Program-made: the position numbers and the translations under genes | Assembly: GCF_002154725.1 (NCBI RefSeq) | Contig: NZ_MTAW01000045.1 | Span: forward strand, 1 to 64,000 | Direction of reading: 5' to 3' | DNA: 64,000 bases | Source: Nostoc sp. 106C | Lineage (GTDB): Bacteria > Cyanobacteriota > Cyanobacteriia > Cyanobacteriales > Nostocaceae | Notes under the pieces: model-generated | The model's database searches: none | What the model was told of the DNA's origin: nothing | What the model saw: the letters and a program-made list of their open reading frames with translations, nothing else | In this document: positions 7,710-16,227 of the stretch, in pieces | Position numbering within the stretch: the first letter of the stretch is position 1 | Layout of the letters: each line of letters starts with the position of its first letter

Positions 7710-10472
7710 TTAAATACCTAAAAGTTCATCTAGCTGTAAAGTCGGCAAGTCGGGAGGAATCACAGTTCGCGTGATGGTGACTTTGTGACTTTCCTGTTGG
7801 GTCTGGGGATCAAGAGCGATCGCCTCAACGCGCATTTCTAAGCAGCCAAAAGGAACATGTAATTGCGTAGTCACTTCTAGCTCTCCCAAGGAATTCATCT
7901 GCAAATTTTTCAGCAAATGGGGACCATCCATCAACCAGCGCGTTTGGCAATCTTCAATCCATAGCTTGATCGCAACTTCTGAGGATACCTGAGGTAGTTC
8001 CACACGCACCCTCACAGATGTACCTGCTATTAGTTCGCCTTCTGGCACATGCAGTTTTGGAGTTGGTAATGGTTCGACAATTGCCGCATTCATCAGTTGT
8101 AAACGCGATGGCTCTGCCACAATCGGTACTGCTGGTACTTCCTCTTCCACGGTCAGACTCTCAGGTATGTCTACCTCAGGTTCAATATATATATCATCTA
8201 CAACAATTTCTTCCGCAAACCTCGGTAGCGGTATCTTAGGATAACGCGGAGGCGGGGGTGGCGGTTCTGGAAGTGATGGAGTGGAATATTCTTTTGAGAG
8301 ATTTTCTGCTGTCTCTAACTCCTGTTGAGCGATCGCCAACCAATCTGTTGGTATCTCCATCTCAGCATCTAAGTTTAACGGCAAGTGTAGTTCAACAGAG
8401 GAAGTTTCAGGATTAAGAGCAACACGAGCCTGCTGATTGGGAATTGTCTGATGCGCTACAACATCAGTATCGTAGTCTTGGTCTTGCAGATGAATGGGTT
8501 CAGGTAAGGAGAATCCTTGATTCTGCAACCATTTTGTAATCAGCGGGGATGAGTATGGGTTTCCTTCTACGATTAATTGTGGATGAGGCGGAGTAGCTGT
8601 TGTTGCAACAGGTTCATCAATTAATTCCGGACTAGGTGAGGTAGCTGTTGGTGCAACAGACTCATCAATTAACTCCGGACTAGATGGAGTAGCTACTTCT
8701 GCAATATAGGCATCTATTAATTTTGAACGAGGGGAGACAGTTACTTCTATAACAGAATTATCCTGAGATTGTAAATTGCGTATCAACAATTCATTTGTAT
8801 TGTCAAGCCCACCTAAATTTATATCCAACGCCTTTAAGTTGTCTGGAATATGAGAGTCGTCGGATGCATCTAAGAGATCACTGTTTACTGCTTCGCCATC
8901 GCTTGGCAAGTCAGTTAACGGTTTTAAGTATGGAAATGTACTGCTAATCATCGGTACTCGCCGATTTTTAATGACAAGTTGATCCATGTCAATGGCGGCT
9001 AAAGTTTCAACCTTCTCTAAACCCTCTTCCTGTGTAGCCAGTTCTGCTGTGGTAGGCTCCAATGTAGAAGATTCTGCCAAAAGCGCAGTAGCAGTCGTCT
9101 TAACTGGGAGCGGTGGCATATTTGGCAAGTCTAGCGCACGATGGCTATCTAATGATTTTTTACGCGATCGCGGTTTAATTTGTGGTGGAAGGAATTTATT
9201 TTCCGATGGACTCAGAAGCAGAGACTGGTCTGGTTTGACGGCTTTGACTAAATTTAAAAGTGACAAATCGAGGATACCCGATGACTCAGGTGCTTGAGGC
9301 GTATCTGAGGTCATTGTTGTGCTCTGGTTATCCACCAGTTCTGGTGTATTCGATGTTATTGCGGCTCTGATTGCCAGTAATTCGCTGACATCTGCTGTAA
9401 TTGTGAAAGAATGGCTAGCTAATAGTGTTACTTCACCAACATCAGTAAGTGACCCATACAAACTAATATCCGCCAAAATTAACTTAGATTCACAGTCAGC
9501 AGGAATATCAATTGAAGATTTGATAGTAAAAGGCAGTATCTCATTAGATAAGGGTTGCCTCACCTGGTTCAAGATTTCTGATTCTAGAGGTGAGCGCAGA
9601 GAAAGTCTTAATTCTAGAGAATAAAGACTTTCAAGGTAAGGTATCTCAACTTCCAGATCCGCTTTTGGTTGGAGTTCTACTCGCCCATTAATAGTAAGCG
9701 CCTGTCCCCACTGAGCAACATAAGTTTCCCGATCTAGGTTGAGTAATAGTGGTGGTAATGCCTGAGTTGCTGGAGGATTTTCCAGCATTTCATCATCCAG
9801 TAGGGGTTCAGAAGTAGGTAAAGCTAAATCTATTAAATTTTGTAAAATTTGCTCTGCCGTCTCACCTTTAACCCATACTGGGCTGACAGGCTGATCGATA
9901 ATCTCTTCTTCTAAAACATCAACTAGCGCTTTAGTGGTAGTAGAGCTACTGTGAGCCACAATTGCTAGTTTGGAATTTTCGGTAACAGTTGTTTCTAGTG
10001 CTGTTGTGGATTCTACTGGGGCGGCAAATGCCAACTCACCATCAGAAATAGTATCTAGGTCATAGGATAAATCTGATTCTACATTGTCCCCATCTCCCGA
10101 TGTTTTTACCTCCCCATCTGCATACTGAGGTAAAACTCGCAGATAGGCATTGTACTGCCAAGATTTACCGAGAATATCTGACATCAAGTCACCAGAGCAT
10201 TGCAACTCCCAAATTCCCGGTTTGAAATAAGTATAGGGAATTACCGCCATTAAACCTTCTGAATTAGTGCGACGAGATCGCTTCTGAACTCGCCGCTTTG
10301 GTGGTATTTCTTGGGTAGAAGAGTGAGTTACCCGTACTTCCACATCTGTATTAGGGCGGTTAGAACGAGCTAAAACTCTATACCGACCCTCCAAAATTTC
10401 TACTTTTGGCGATTCCAGGGTATGCCAAGCGCGATCGCCCTGTCTTTGTATCAGAAATTGCCAATGTTCCAT
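7710..10472 (-). CDS. Large cyanobacterial protein of unknown function, 920 aa
   Basis: I do not recognise a named family. The N-terminal ~115 residues (MEHWQFLIQRQGDRAWHTLE onward, to YNAYLRVLPQ) and the C-terminal ~100 residues (LIAGTSVRVRVELP to LQLDELLGI) look globular and beta-rich, possibly Ig-like. A second beta-rich block lies near residues 250-370. The middle is acidic, low in complexity and rich in Pro, Ser and Glu. It includes a 16-residue repeat (ELIDE.VA.TAT...P) and a PPPPPPRYP stretch. No signal peptide or membrane helix is seen. A structural or binding role is a guess from composition. Confidence 0.75.
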   Translation of the reverse strand: MEHWQFLIQRQGDRAWHTLESPKVEILEGRYRVLARSNRPNTDVEVRVTHSSTQEIPPKRRVQKRSRRTNSEGLMAVIPYTYFKPGIWELQCSGDLMSDILGKSWQYNAYLRVLPQYADGEVKTSGDGDNVESDLSYDLDTISDGELAFAAPVESTTALETTVTENSKLAIVAHSSSTTTKALVDVLEEEIIDQPVSPVWVKGETAEQILQNLIDLALPTSEPLLDDEMLENPPATQALPPLLLNLDRETYVAQWGQALTINGRVELQPKADLEVEIPYLESLYSLELRLSLRSPLESEILNQVRQPLSNEILPFTIKSSIDIPADCESKLILADISLYGSLTDVGEVTLLASHSFTITADVSELLAIRAAITSNTPELVDNQSTTMTSDTPQAPESSGILDLSLLNLVKAVKPDQSLLLSPSENKFLPPQIKPRSRKKSLDSHRALDLPNMPPLPVKTTATALLAESSTLEPTTAELATQEEGLEKVETLAAIDMDQLVIKNRRVPMISSTFPYLKPLTDLPSDGEAVNSDLLDASDDSHIPDNLKALDINLGGLDNTNELLIRNLQSQDNSVIEVTVSPRSKLIDAYIAEVATPSSPELIDESVAPTATSPSPELIDEPVATTATPPHPQLIVEGNPYSSPLITKWLQNQGFSLPEPIHLQDQDYDTDVVAHQTIPNQQARVALNPETSSVELHLPLNLDAEMEIPTDWLAIAQQELETAENLSKEYSTPSLPEPPPPPPRYPKIPLPRFAEEIVVDDIYIEPEVDIPESLTVEEEVPAVPIVAEPSRLQLMNAAIVEPLPTPKLHVPEGELIAGTSVRVRVELPQVSSEVAIKLWIEDCQTRWLMDGPHLLKNLQMNSLGELEVTTQLHVPFGCLEMRVEAIALDPQTQQESHKVTITRTVIPPDLPTLQLDELLGI
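8564..8730 (-). repeat. 48-bp in-frame tandem repeat in the 920-aa gene
   Basis: The 16-residue unit ELIDESVAPTATSPSP is followed by ELIDEPVATTATPPHP, with degenerate units on both sides (KLIDAYIAEVATPSSP and QLIVEG). The matching DNA phrases (ctcatcaattaactccgga and ttcatcaattaattccgga) are 48 bases apart. It is a likely slippage-prone linker in an otherwise disordered region. Confidence 0.75.
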
Positions 10473-10930
10473 TGTGAGTGATGCCCAGACCGAAGACCAG
10501 CTGAGTAATATTTTGCATTACTTGCTTGCAAGTTTACCTCAGCAATTTACAATTGCATAATCTTAAACAATGATTTCATTTCAAAACTAGCTAAATTTAA
10601 CTGTGCTGCTTGTGCCAGTTGTTATTTGTCAGTTGTTAGTTGTTTATATGATCACGCAGAGCCACACAGACAGGGAAAGAATGACGGTTTTGAGATCTTG
10701 ATCCCAAAATTTTATCCCTTGTTTCAGCAACGCTGGATTTTTAAAGCATATTAAAATACCCCCAAATGCCCTCGTTAATTAGAGCAGTTGGAGGAATTAT
10801 CTGTGGCAAACATCTCGACAAAAGGTATCAAAATTTTTGAAATTGAACTAAACCTGAGTGCGAGACACAGCAGGAATAGGTAATATCTCACCTTTAGGTA
10901 TAGTCATGCTACTTGAGATTAACTCAAGCT
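10473..10930. other. Intergenic, no supported gene
   Basis: It separates two minus-strand genes. A short degenerate heptad tract (cagttg/ttagttg type) lies near 10616-10643. A 26-codon GTG ORF with a GGAGGA ribosome site (10803-10883, plus strand) is too short to support. Nothing else is visible. Confidence 0.5.
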
Positions 10931-11176
10931 TCAGATACCATAGCGATTTTGGTAGTAAGCCAAAATTTGCTGAACAAGTTGCCGCCCTGTTGATGTATGA
11001 TTCGATACCCAGCTAATCCACAAGCCTTCGATTTGACTCTGATGATAATCAAATTGTTGGGATGACTGAGGAATTAAACCCACTTCTAAACCTTCAATTT
11101 GACGCAAATGAGCCGCTATCTCTCGATAGACTGCTAATGGCAAGCCAGCAAATTCAATTTTTTCCTTAGTCTCCAT
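10931..11176 (-). CDS. Small conserved-looking protein, 81 aa, unknown function
   Basis: The ATG at 11176 was chosen because it begins METKEKIEFAGLPLAVYREI and sits 2 bases after the stop of the lipoprotein gene; the longer frame to 11224 would run into that gene. The protein is a compact soluble domain with no membrane segment or metal motif. Tight spacing implies co-transcription and translational coupling with the lipoprotein gene. I do not recognise the family. Confidence 0.7.
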   Translation of the reverse strand: METKEKIEFAGLPLAVYREIAAHLRQIEGLEVGLIPQSSQQFDYHQSQIEGLWISWVSNHTSTGRQLVQQILAYYQNRYGI

Positions 11177-11178
11177 TG

Positions 11179-12081
11179 TTATGAAGCTCCAACAGCAACA
11201 ATATTTTGAGTTGGCATTATCCAAGAAACAGGATTTCTGCCAGAATTCGTATTTGGTGTTGCTGAGTTGGTAGGACTATCCCCTACCATTCTGGCAACTT
11301 CAATACCGTATTGTTCCACAATAACAATAGGATTGGAGCCTTCATTCATTTCAATACGTTTAATCAAAAGACCGTTTGCCAGCCGCTGTCCCGCCTGCAC
11401 ATAGCGACTCGTCGGCTCATTTGGAACTTTAATAATCGCCTGGAGTTGTTTACCAATTAAAACTACACCAGTCACAAGAACTGATCTTGCTAACTCAGGT
11501 TGTGGAGGTTGTGGTAGTACAGATACTAGATTTGGGCTAGGAACAACTGGAGGCAAAACTTTAGGTAACACGGGAGTCAACTTAGGAGGAGCATTTACAC
11601 CTTTGTTGATGTTTGTTTTTTGGGAAATTAAATTAGCTGCTTTTACCGCACTCCGTACTGGTCCTTTTACTACTGTGGTTACTACCGCGGGTTTAGCAAT
11701 CGGCAAGGAAGGTAACTGAGGAACAGGTTTAGCAGTATTGGTGGGAATTCCAGAAATGGTCTGTCCTATAATTTGTGCAAACGGGTCAGTTCGCCCTTTT
11801 GCTACCAAAACTAAGCGCTCTGTAGTATTGGTCGGTTGAATCAAATTAGACGACGGGCTGTAAGTTGCCGCTGCAACTTTTGATACCTTTTTGCCAGGCA
11901 CTACTGGATTATTAAAAGATTGAGTAGCTGGCGGCGACTTAGCTGCTGGTGTTGCAGTTGGGGGAAGATTGGCCGCGGTCGGACTAGGATTACTAGCTTG
12001 CGGTGTTTCTTCTGAGCTACAACCAGCGATCGCCAAAATTAAAATAGCTGCACTTGCAATTGTTGAATTTCTTCTGCCCAT
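11179..12081 (-). CDS. Putative lipoprotein with PilP-like C-terminal region
   Basis: A 300-residue protein. The signal peptide ends in the lipobox AILILAIAGC (Cys 21), predicting a lipid-anchored envelope protein. A Pro/Ala/Thr-rich linker leads to GRTDPFAQIIG and then a beta-rich domain (VLVTGVVLIGKQLQAIIKVP, later GQRLANGLLIKRI). The order R.DPF, then a G.hhhG.....hhh..........V..G..L pattern, resembles PilP of type IV pilus alignment complexes. That is a weak resemblance, not an identification. It shares strand and spacing with the downstream small gene. Confidence 0.7.
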   Translation of the reverse strand: MGRRNSTIASAAILILAIAGCSSEETPQASNPSPTAANLPPTATPAAKSPPATQSFNNPVVPGKKVSKVAAATYSPSSNLIQPTNTTERLVLVAKGRTDPFAQIIGQTISGIPTNTAKPVPQLPSLPIAKPAVVTTVVKGPVRSAVKAANLISQKTNINKGVNAPPKLTPVLPKVLPPVVPSPNLVSVLPQPPQPELARSVLVTGVVLIGKQLQAIIKVPNEPTSRYVQAGQRLANGLLIKRIEMNEGSNPIVIVEQYGIEVARMVGDSPTNSATPNTNSGRNPVSWIMPTQNIVAVGAS

Positions 12082-12244
12082 TAGCCGTTCTCAAAAGCCA
12101 TAGGAAAATTTGTTTGGGACATTAACATGCCTAAAATTTGTATTTAAGGCTAAGTCTGTTCCTTTTATAACCTAATTTTTGGCATTGCAATGGTTATTTT
12201 AAGCACTGCAAGCCTAGCATAACTGCGGAGTGAGCTGATTGAGG

Positions 12245-13021
12245 TTAATCTTCAACCACACCCATGAGATTTTTCAACAAATCTAATCCTTTCTTGACCC
12301 TACGAGAAACCGTAACTACACTAATTCCTAAGTGTTCTGCTACTTGTTTTTGTGTCAAATCATGTAAAAATACGCATTCCAAAACTTCACGGGTGCGCTG
12401 TTCCAATTGCACCAATGCCTGTTGTAAGCGAATTTGGTCTTCTTGCGCTAGTTGAAAACTACGGTAGTGGGGATCTGGAACTAGTTCTCCTAAGCTTGTA
12501 GCACCCTCTTCCCCATCTTGTATTGGTAGATCCAGGCTTAAAGGTGCACGATTAATCCAAGCTAATTTAATTTCTTGCCATTCATCAGGAGAAATTTCGA
12601 GTGCTGCTGCTACTTCAGAGTCAGTAGGTTGACGGTTATATTGTGCGCGCAAAGAACGCGAAACTCCTATTGCCTGCTGTTGCAGCGCTAAGTAGCGCCG
12701 GGGAATACGTACCGTGACACCTTTATCTCGCAAGTAGTGCTGAATTTCACCACGAATATAGGGAATAGTAAAAGAACTAAAGGCATATCCTTTAGAAATT
12801 TCAAATTTTTCGATAGCTCTAATTAGACCTAAACAACCGACTTGAAGCAAGTCTTCGTAGTTTTCATGGCATTGATTCATCCAGTAGTGAGCTTCTCTTC
12901 TCACTAGTCCAAAATTAAGTTTGACCAGTTGATTGCGAACGGTTTCTGAGCGGGATTGCTGATATTCTCGCAATAACTGCCAAGTTTCATGCTTCAGTTC
13001 ATTGGTGACTGTGGTAGGCAT
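12245..13021 (-). CDS. sigF: RNA polymerase sigma factor, SigF-like (group 3)
   Basis: A 258-residue sigma factor. Region 2 includes LVKLNFGLVRREAHYW, YEDLLQVGCLGLIRAIEKF and the -10 recognition segment GYAFSSFTIPYIRGEIQHYL. Region 3 follows (RIPRRYLALQQQ), and region 4 ends in a helix-turn-helix (LTQKQVAEHLGISVVTVSRR). The ATG at 13021 (MPTTVTNELK) was preferred over the 13111 start, whose 30 extra residues look non-coding. Group 3 SigF controls pilus and motility genes in cyanobacteria, and a PilP-like lipoprotein is adjacent. The SigF assignment is by overall similarity and SigB/SigG-type relatives are possible. Confidence 0.85.
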   Translation of the reverse strand: MPTTVTNELKHETWQLLREYQQSRSETVRNQLVKLNFGLVRREAHYWMNQCHENYEDLLQVGCLGLIRAIEKFEISKGYAFSSFTIPYIRGEIQHYLRDKGVTVRIPRRYLALQQQAIGVSRSLRAQYNRQPTDSEVAAALEISPDEWQEIKLAWINRAPLSLDLPIQDGEEGATSLGELVPDPHYRSFQLAQEDQIRLQQALVQLEQRTREVLECVFLHDLTQKQVAEHLGISVVTVSRRVKKGLDLLKNLMGVVED

Positions 13022-13867
13022 AGCACCGCGTTTATTAAGCAGAGCAAATAAAGCGTTAAGTAATCGTTTGTAAACTACGGTGCGATTAAGCGATATCAAA
13101 GTAAATATCACCTTATATTAGCCAATAAAACCTATGGCACATAACTATCTTATTTGTTAAAAAAACCATAGTAGGTTGGCAATCGAGCCGAGCTTAAACA
13201 AGCGAAACTAGTATTTTGTTAGCTATTTAGCTTTGGTATTACCTGGAGCTAAAAAACTGTATACAGCCAAAATATAAAATTTATTACTGAATTTGAAACC
13301 GAGATTGTACCTAATTTATATTATTAATTATGAGTTAAAGCCTTAAATAAGAAAGTGTTTTTATAAAAATAATGCTAATTACTAAATAAAGTTTGTAATC
13401 AGTAAAAATACGGCACTAATCACCAGAAATTTATAGCAATTTTAAAATTAATAAATATATTGCCTTAAACTTACTTAGATATCTACTATTATTCAGTGAT
13501 TTATAGTAAATAGAACTCTAAACTACCCATTAGCCAGGAAGATGATTTTATAGAGTTATAACTTATGATGATTAACTAAGAATTTAAACTTCAAAACAGT
13601 AAATTTTCTATTGGCAATTATAATAGTAATTGGCTTAATGCAAATTAAATGAGTAATACTTATTGCCTAAATTAAAATGACAATTTATTCTGGACTATAC
13701 CTCAGCATCCTTACTAATTCTTGATAGCGATCTGAAAATTAAAGGTATAAAATTTTACTTTTACAAATCTGGTATTCCTGTAGAAATCGTAAAAATATTT
13801 GAATTATTTAAGCAAGCTTATACAAAAGATAAAGGGTAAGAGATCTCTTTTTCTACTTATAAAAAAA
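13022..13867. other. AT-rich intergenic region
   Basis: About 850 bp of very AT-rich sequence lie between the sigma factor start and the psbO terminator. No open frame of protein-like composition was seen on either strand. It must contain the sigma factor promoter. No clear operator or RNA could be assigned. Confidence 0.5.
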
Positions 13868-13898
13868 CACATACACCCTTTATGCAGGGGTGTATGTG
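13868..13898 (-). terminator. psbO terminator
   Basis: CACATACACCC and GGGTGTATGTG pair perfectly over 11 bp with a 9-base loop. Read on the minus strand the stem is followed by at least seven T residues (13861-13867). It lies 68 bases beyond the psbO stop, so it is a textbook intrinsic terminator for psbO. Confidence 0.9.
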
Positions 13899-13965
13899 AG
13901 TTAAATTTTGCATTCCAAGCTTAATGCATATGGAATTTTTTGCTGATTGCGGTACTTAAGAGAAG

Positions 13966-14799
13966 TTAGCCTTGAGATGGTTCCACCCGAGCGTAGAACA
14001 AACCACGAATCTTGACTTCCTTAGGTTCGCCAGCACCTAAATCGGTATCAGATGGCTGTTCGCTCTCGAAAGTACCTGCAATTTCACCACTAGCACTATC
14101 TATTTTTGCTACTTGCAGGGAAATTTTACCGCTAAGACTTTCAGCGCGCTTAACGTTAGTGCGGGTAAGTTCTTCATCATCTGCTTGAGCAGGGAGAGCC
14201 ACAGCATTATCATAGCCAGTAACCACACCCCGACCTTTGGGATCTAAAAAGGCGGCACCACGATATGAAGGTACTTTGAAAGTACCTTCAAAATCTGTGG
14301 AGGTATTAACACTGTTCAAACCAGGTTGTGTTTGAGCAACTAAGTTTTTGATTGTGAACAGGAAAGGTACTCGCTCACCACCAGGGAGCTGCACAGTGAT
14401 GGCTTGGAAGTCAAGACCATCTTTTTCCTCAAATGTCAGACTATTGTCTGGATTAATTTTCAGATCGCCTTGCACTTGGTCAATGGTGGAGGTATACCTG
14501 GTTAACAACTTGCCAGCAACAAATTCTGCTTGTTGCCGTTTATTAGCGGGTTCTTCTTTGACGAAGAAATTAGTTGGTTCCAAGCAAAGTTCTTTAATGG
14601 TATAGGACTGGCTAGAATTTAAGGGAATTGAACCTCGGCTTGTTTCTGCTAGTTGGGGGCATTTGTTAGCCAAGCCAGTGCCGCGAATTTGTTCGTACGT
14701 GAGCACATCTCTACTGCTAGAAGATGGTCCATCACTACAAGCAGTTATTAGCCCCAGGCACAAAGCCAAAAATGCAACAATTAAAGCGCGATACCTCAT
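13966..14799 (-). CDS. psbO: Photosystem II manganese-stabilising protein PsbO
   Basis: A 277-residue lumenal extrinsic protein of the oxygen-evolving complex. Signatures are LTYEQIRGTGLANKCPQL, IKELCLEPTNFFVKEE, PGGERVPFLFTIKNLV and FKVPSYRGAAFLDPKGRG. The two conserved cysteines (NKCPQL and KELCLEP) form the family disulfide. The ATG at 14799 has GAGG eight bases upstream; the longer frame begins with TTG. The signal peptide ends GLITACSD, which fits a lipobox, so this PsbO may be lipid-anchored. It is monocistronic with its own terminator. Confidence 0.97.
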   Translation of the reverse strand: MRYRALIVAFLALCLGLITACSDGPSSSSRDVLTYEQIRGTGLANKCPQLAETSRGSIPLNSSQSYTIKELCLEPTNFFVKEEPANKRQQAEFVAGKLLTRYTSTIDQVQGDLKINPDNSLTFEEKDGLDFQAITVQLPGGERVPFLFTIKNLVAQTQPGLNSVNTSTDFEGTFKVPSYRGAAFLDPKGRGVVTGYDNAVALPAQADDEELTRTNVKRAESLSGKISLQVAKIDSASGEIAGTFESEQPSDTDLGAGEPKEVKIRGLFYARVEPSQG

Positions 14800-15459
14800 G
14801 GTCAACCTCAATTTCAAAAATTAATATCTAACGTTGTAAAACTGCACCAAAGTTTTGATCTCTGATGAGAAGCAGCCCTAGTGTGAGGGCATTTAAGGCG
14901 TTTGCCTTTAAGTGTTCCTAAAGGGGTTGCCGTTCGCCTTTAGCATTCTCATAGACCCGCGAAGCGCGGCTTGCCGCAGGCTAGGATAGGCTAGAATCAC
15001 CACCGCTCAAACTGATCTTTGCTAAACGTTAAACGTGTCGCTCTGTTTAATTCTGGGAATGAAACCCCAGGCTTGCCAGTACACCGCATCCGCTTTGGAT
15101 GTGTGACCCAATAAGGGCAAAAACCAGCAGTTTTAGTATTGTCAGCATCTGTTAGAGTCTGGGCGCATAGATGAGTGTGCCCAGACAGAGAGTGGCATAA
15201 GCCTTTACCCTTTAAGGGCACGAAGAGCGAGATTCTCTTCGTACTTTCCTCTAGCGTATGGCAAAAGTGGCATCGCCTAAGACATTCTGTATTATGTATG
15301 TGTCCCCACTACATACAGCCCTTTGTTTTAAAAAGTAAATCAGCCAGATCATACGATTTTTTGAAACTCAAAATCAAAGCACTTTAGTTTTAACCAAGAA
15401 TACCTTGATCCCATTTAGCTCGGGTCTAGGCTCTATTTAAGGTTACTGCTATGTTTTAG
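14800..15459. other. Repeat-bearing intergenic region
   Basis: Positions 14880-14992 hold GC-rich repetitive sequence. It includes CCGCGAAGCGCGG (14957-14969), which folds as a 5-bp stem, and direct phrases such as gcctttaag/gcctttagc. A 74-codon minus-strand ORF (14997-15221) and a 70-codon plus-strand ORF overlap here, but neither looks like a known protein. It may be the decayed body of the element whose TnpB relic follows. Confidence 0.45.
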
Positions 15460-15570
15460 AAGCGATCGCAATTGTTTTGGATCGAGATATTAATCGGGCT
15501 ATACTCTGCCGGAGAAAGGGCAGTCAATGCTAGAGAATTAACACAAGCCAATCAGGAGACAGCAGAGTAA
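15460..15570 (+). pseudogene. Relic of a TnpB/OrfB (IS605/IS607-type) C-terminus
   Basis: One frame reads VLDRDINRAI and a shifted frame continues SAGERAVNARELTQANQETAE before a TAA at 15568-15570. LDRDIN.A..IL.AG is the conserved C-terminal segment of TnpB proteins (RuvC acidic residue, second D). The frame break falls exactly where the motif should be continuous. No upstream TnpB core or zinc-finger cysteines remain, so this is a decayed fragment. Confidence 0.55.
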
Positions 15571-15791
15571 AAATTTTCCCCGACTCTACGAGAAGTTGAA
15601 TCTATTCTTTTGAAAATACGCACTCTTGTCACGCCAGTCACTACAACTTTGGAACCAAGCAACTTGTTGGTTTCCTCAGTAGCCATTTATAAAGTGCTGA
15701 AAGTGAAATGCTATTACACGCTTGGCAGCCAATGAAAGCCAAAAATCTTGGGTAAATTTGAGTAGACCTTAATTTATACGAAAAAGCTGGC

Positions 15792-16151
15792 ATGAACAAC
15801 GATAGAAGCTTGGAATCCGAGAAGTTGACTTCTAAATTAGAAATGATCGCAATTACAGTCAATGATGTAGCACAAAGTTGCCAAGGAGATTCGATAGCTC
15901 TTTTGGCTCTACTAAGGCAGTTGGAGCAGTTACACCGAGATATCCGCGATGGATATTTTCAAGAAACTTTGCCTGATAACCGTCAGCAACTTTACTCATT
16001 ACTGAAAGATATTGAGTCTGAGGGTGGCTGGCCTTATATCGAGCGCATGAAGTTGCAAGCCTTTTTAGCACAATTGCTACAAGATGCCACCGAAGACAAT
16101 AGTGATGGTAGTGAAAATGTAGTTAACAGCGATCGCTCCTGTAGCTGGTGA
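15792..16151 (+). CDS. Small helical cyanobacterial protein, 119 aa, unknown function
   Basis: The protein is helical and hydrophilic. It starts MNNDRSLESEKLTSKLEMIA and contains LALLRQLEQLHRDIRDG, LPDNRQQLYSLLKDIE and GGWPYIERMKLQAFL. This regular, charged, coherent composition looks like a real conserved cyanobacterial protein. No signal peptide, membrane helix or catalytic motif is present. It is convergent with the large WD40 gene and 76 bases from its end. Confidence 0.7.
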   Translation: MNNDRSLESEKLTSKLEMIAITVNDVAQSCQGDSIALLALLRQLEQLHRDIRDGYFQETLPDNRQQLYSLLKDIESEGGWPYIERMKLQAFLAQLLQDATEDNSDGSENVVNSDRSCSW

Positions 16152-16227
16152 GTTAGTAATAAATTACTCTTCGCGCCTCACACTCATTATTAAATGATTG
16201 CCGAATTTGGAATTCTTTGCTGCAATA

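Noticed and set aside
10803-10883. 26-codon GTG ORF with a good ribosome site
   Set aside because: Too short and unlike any known small protein; the ribosome site alone does not support it.
14997-15221. 74-codon minus-strand ORF near the TnpB relic
   Set aside because: No recognisable motif, and it lies in repeat-bearing sequence; it could be decayed element DNA but is not supportable as a gene.
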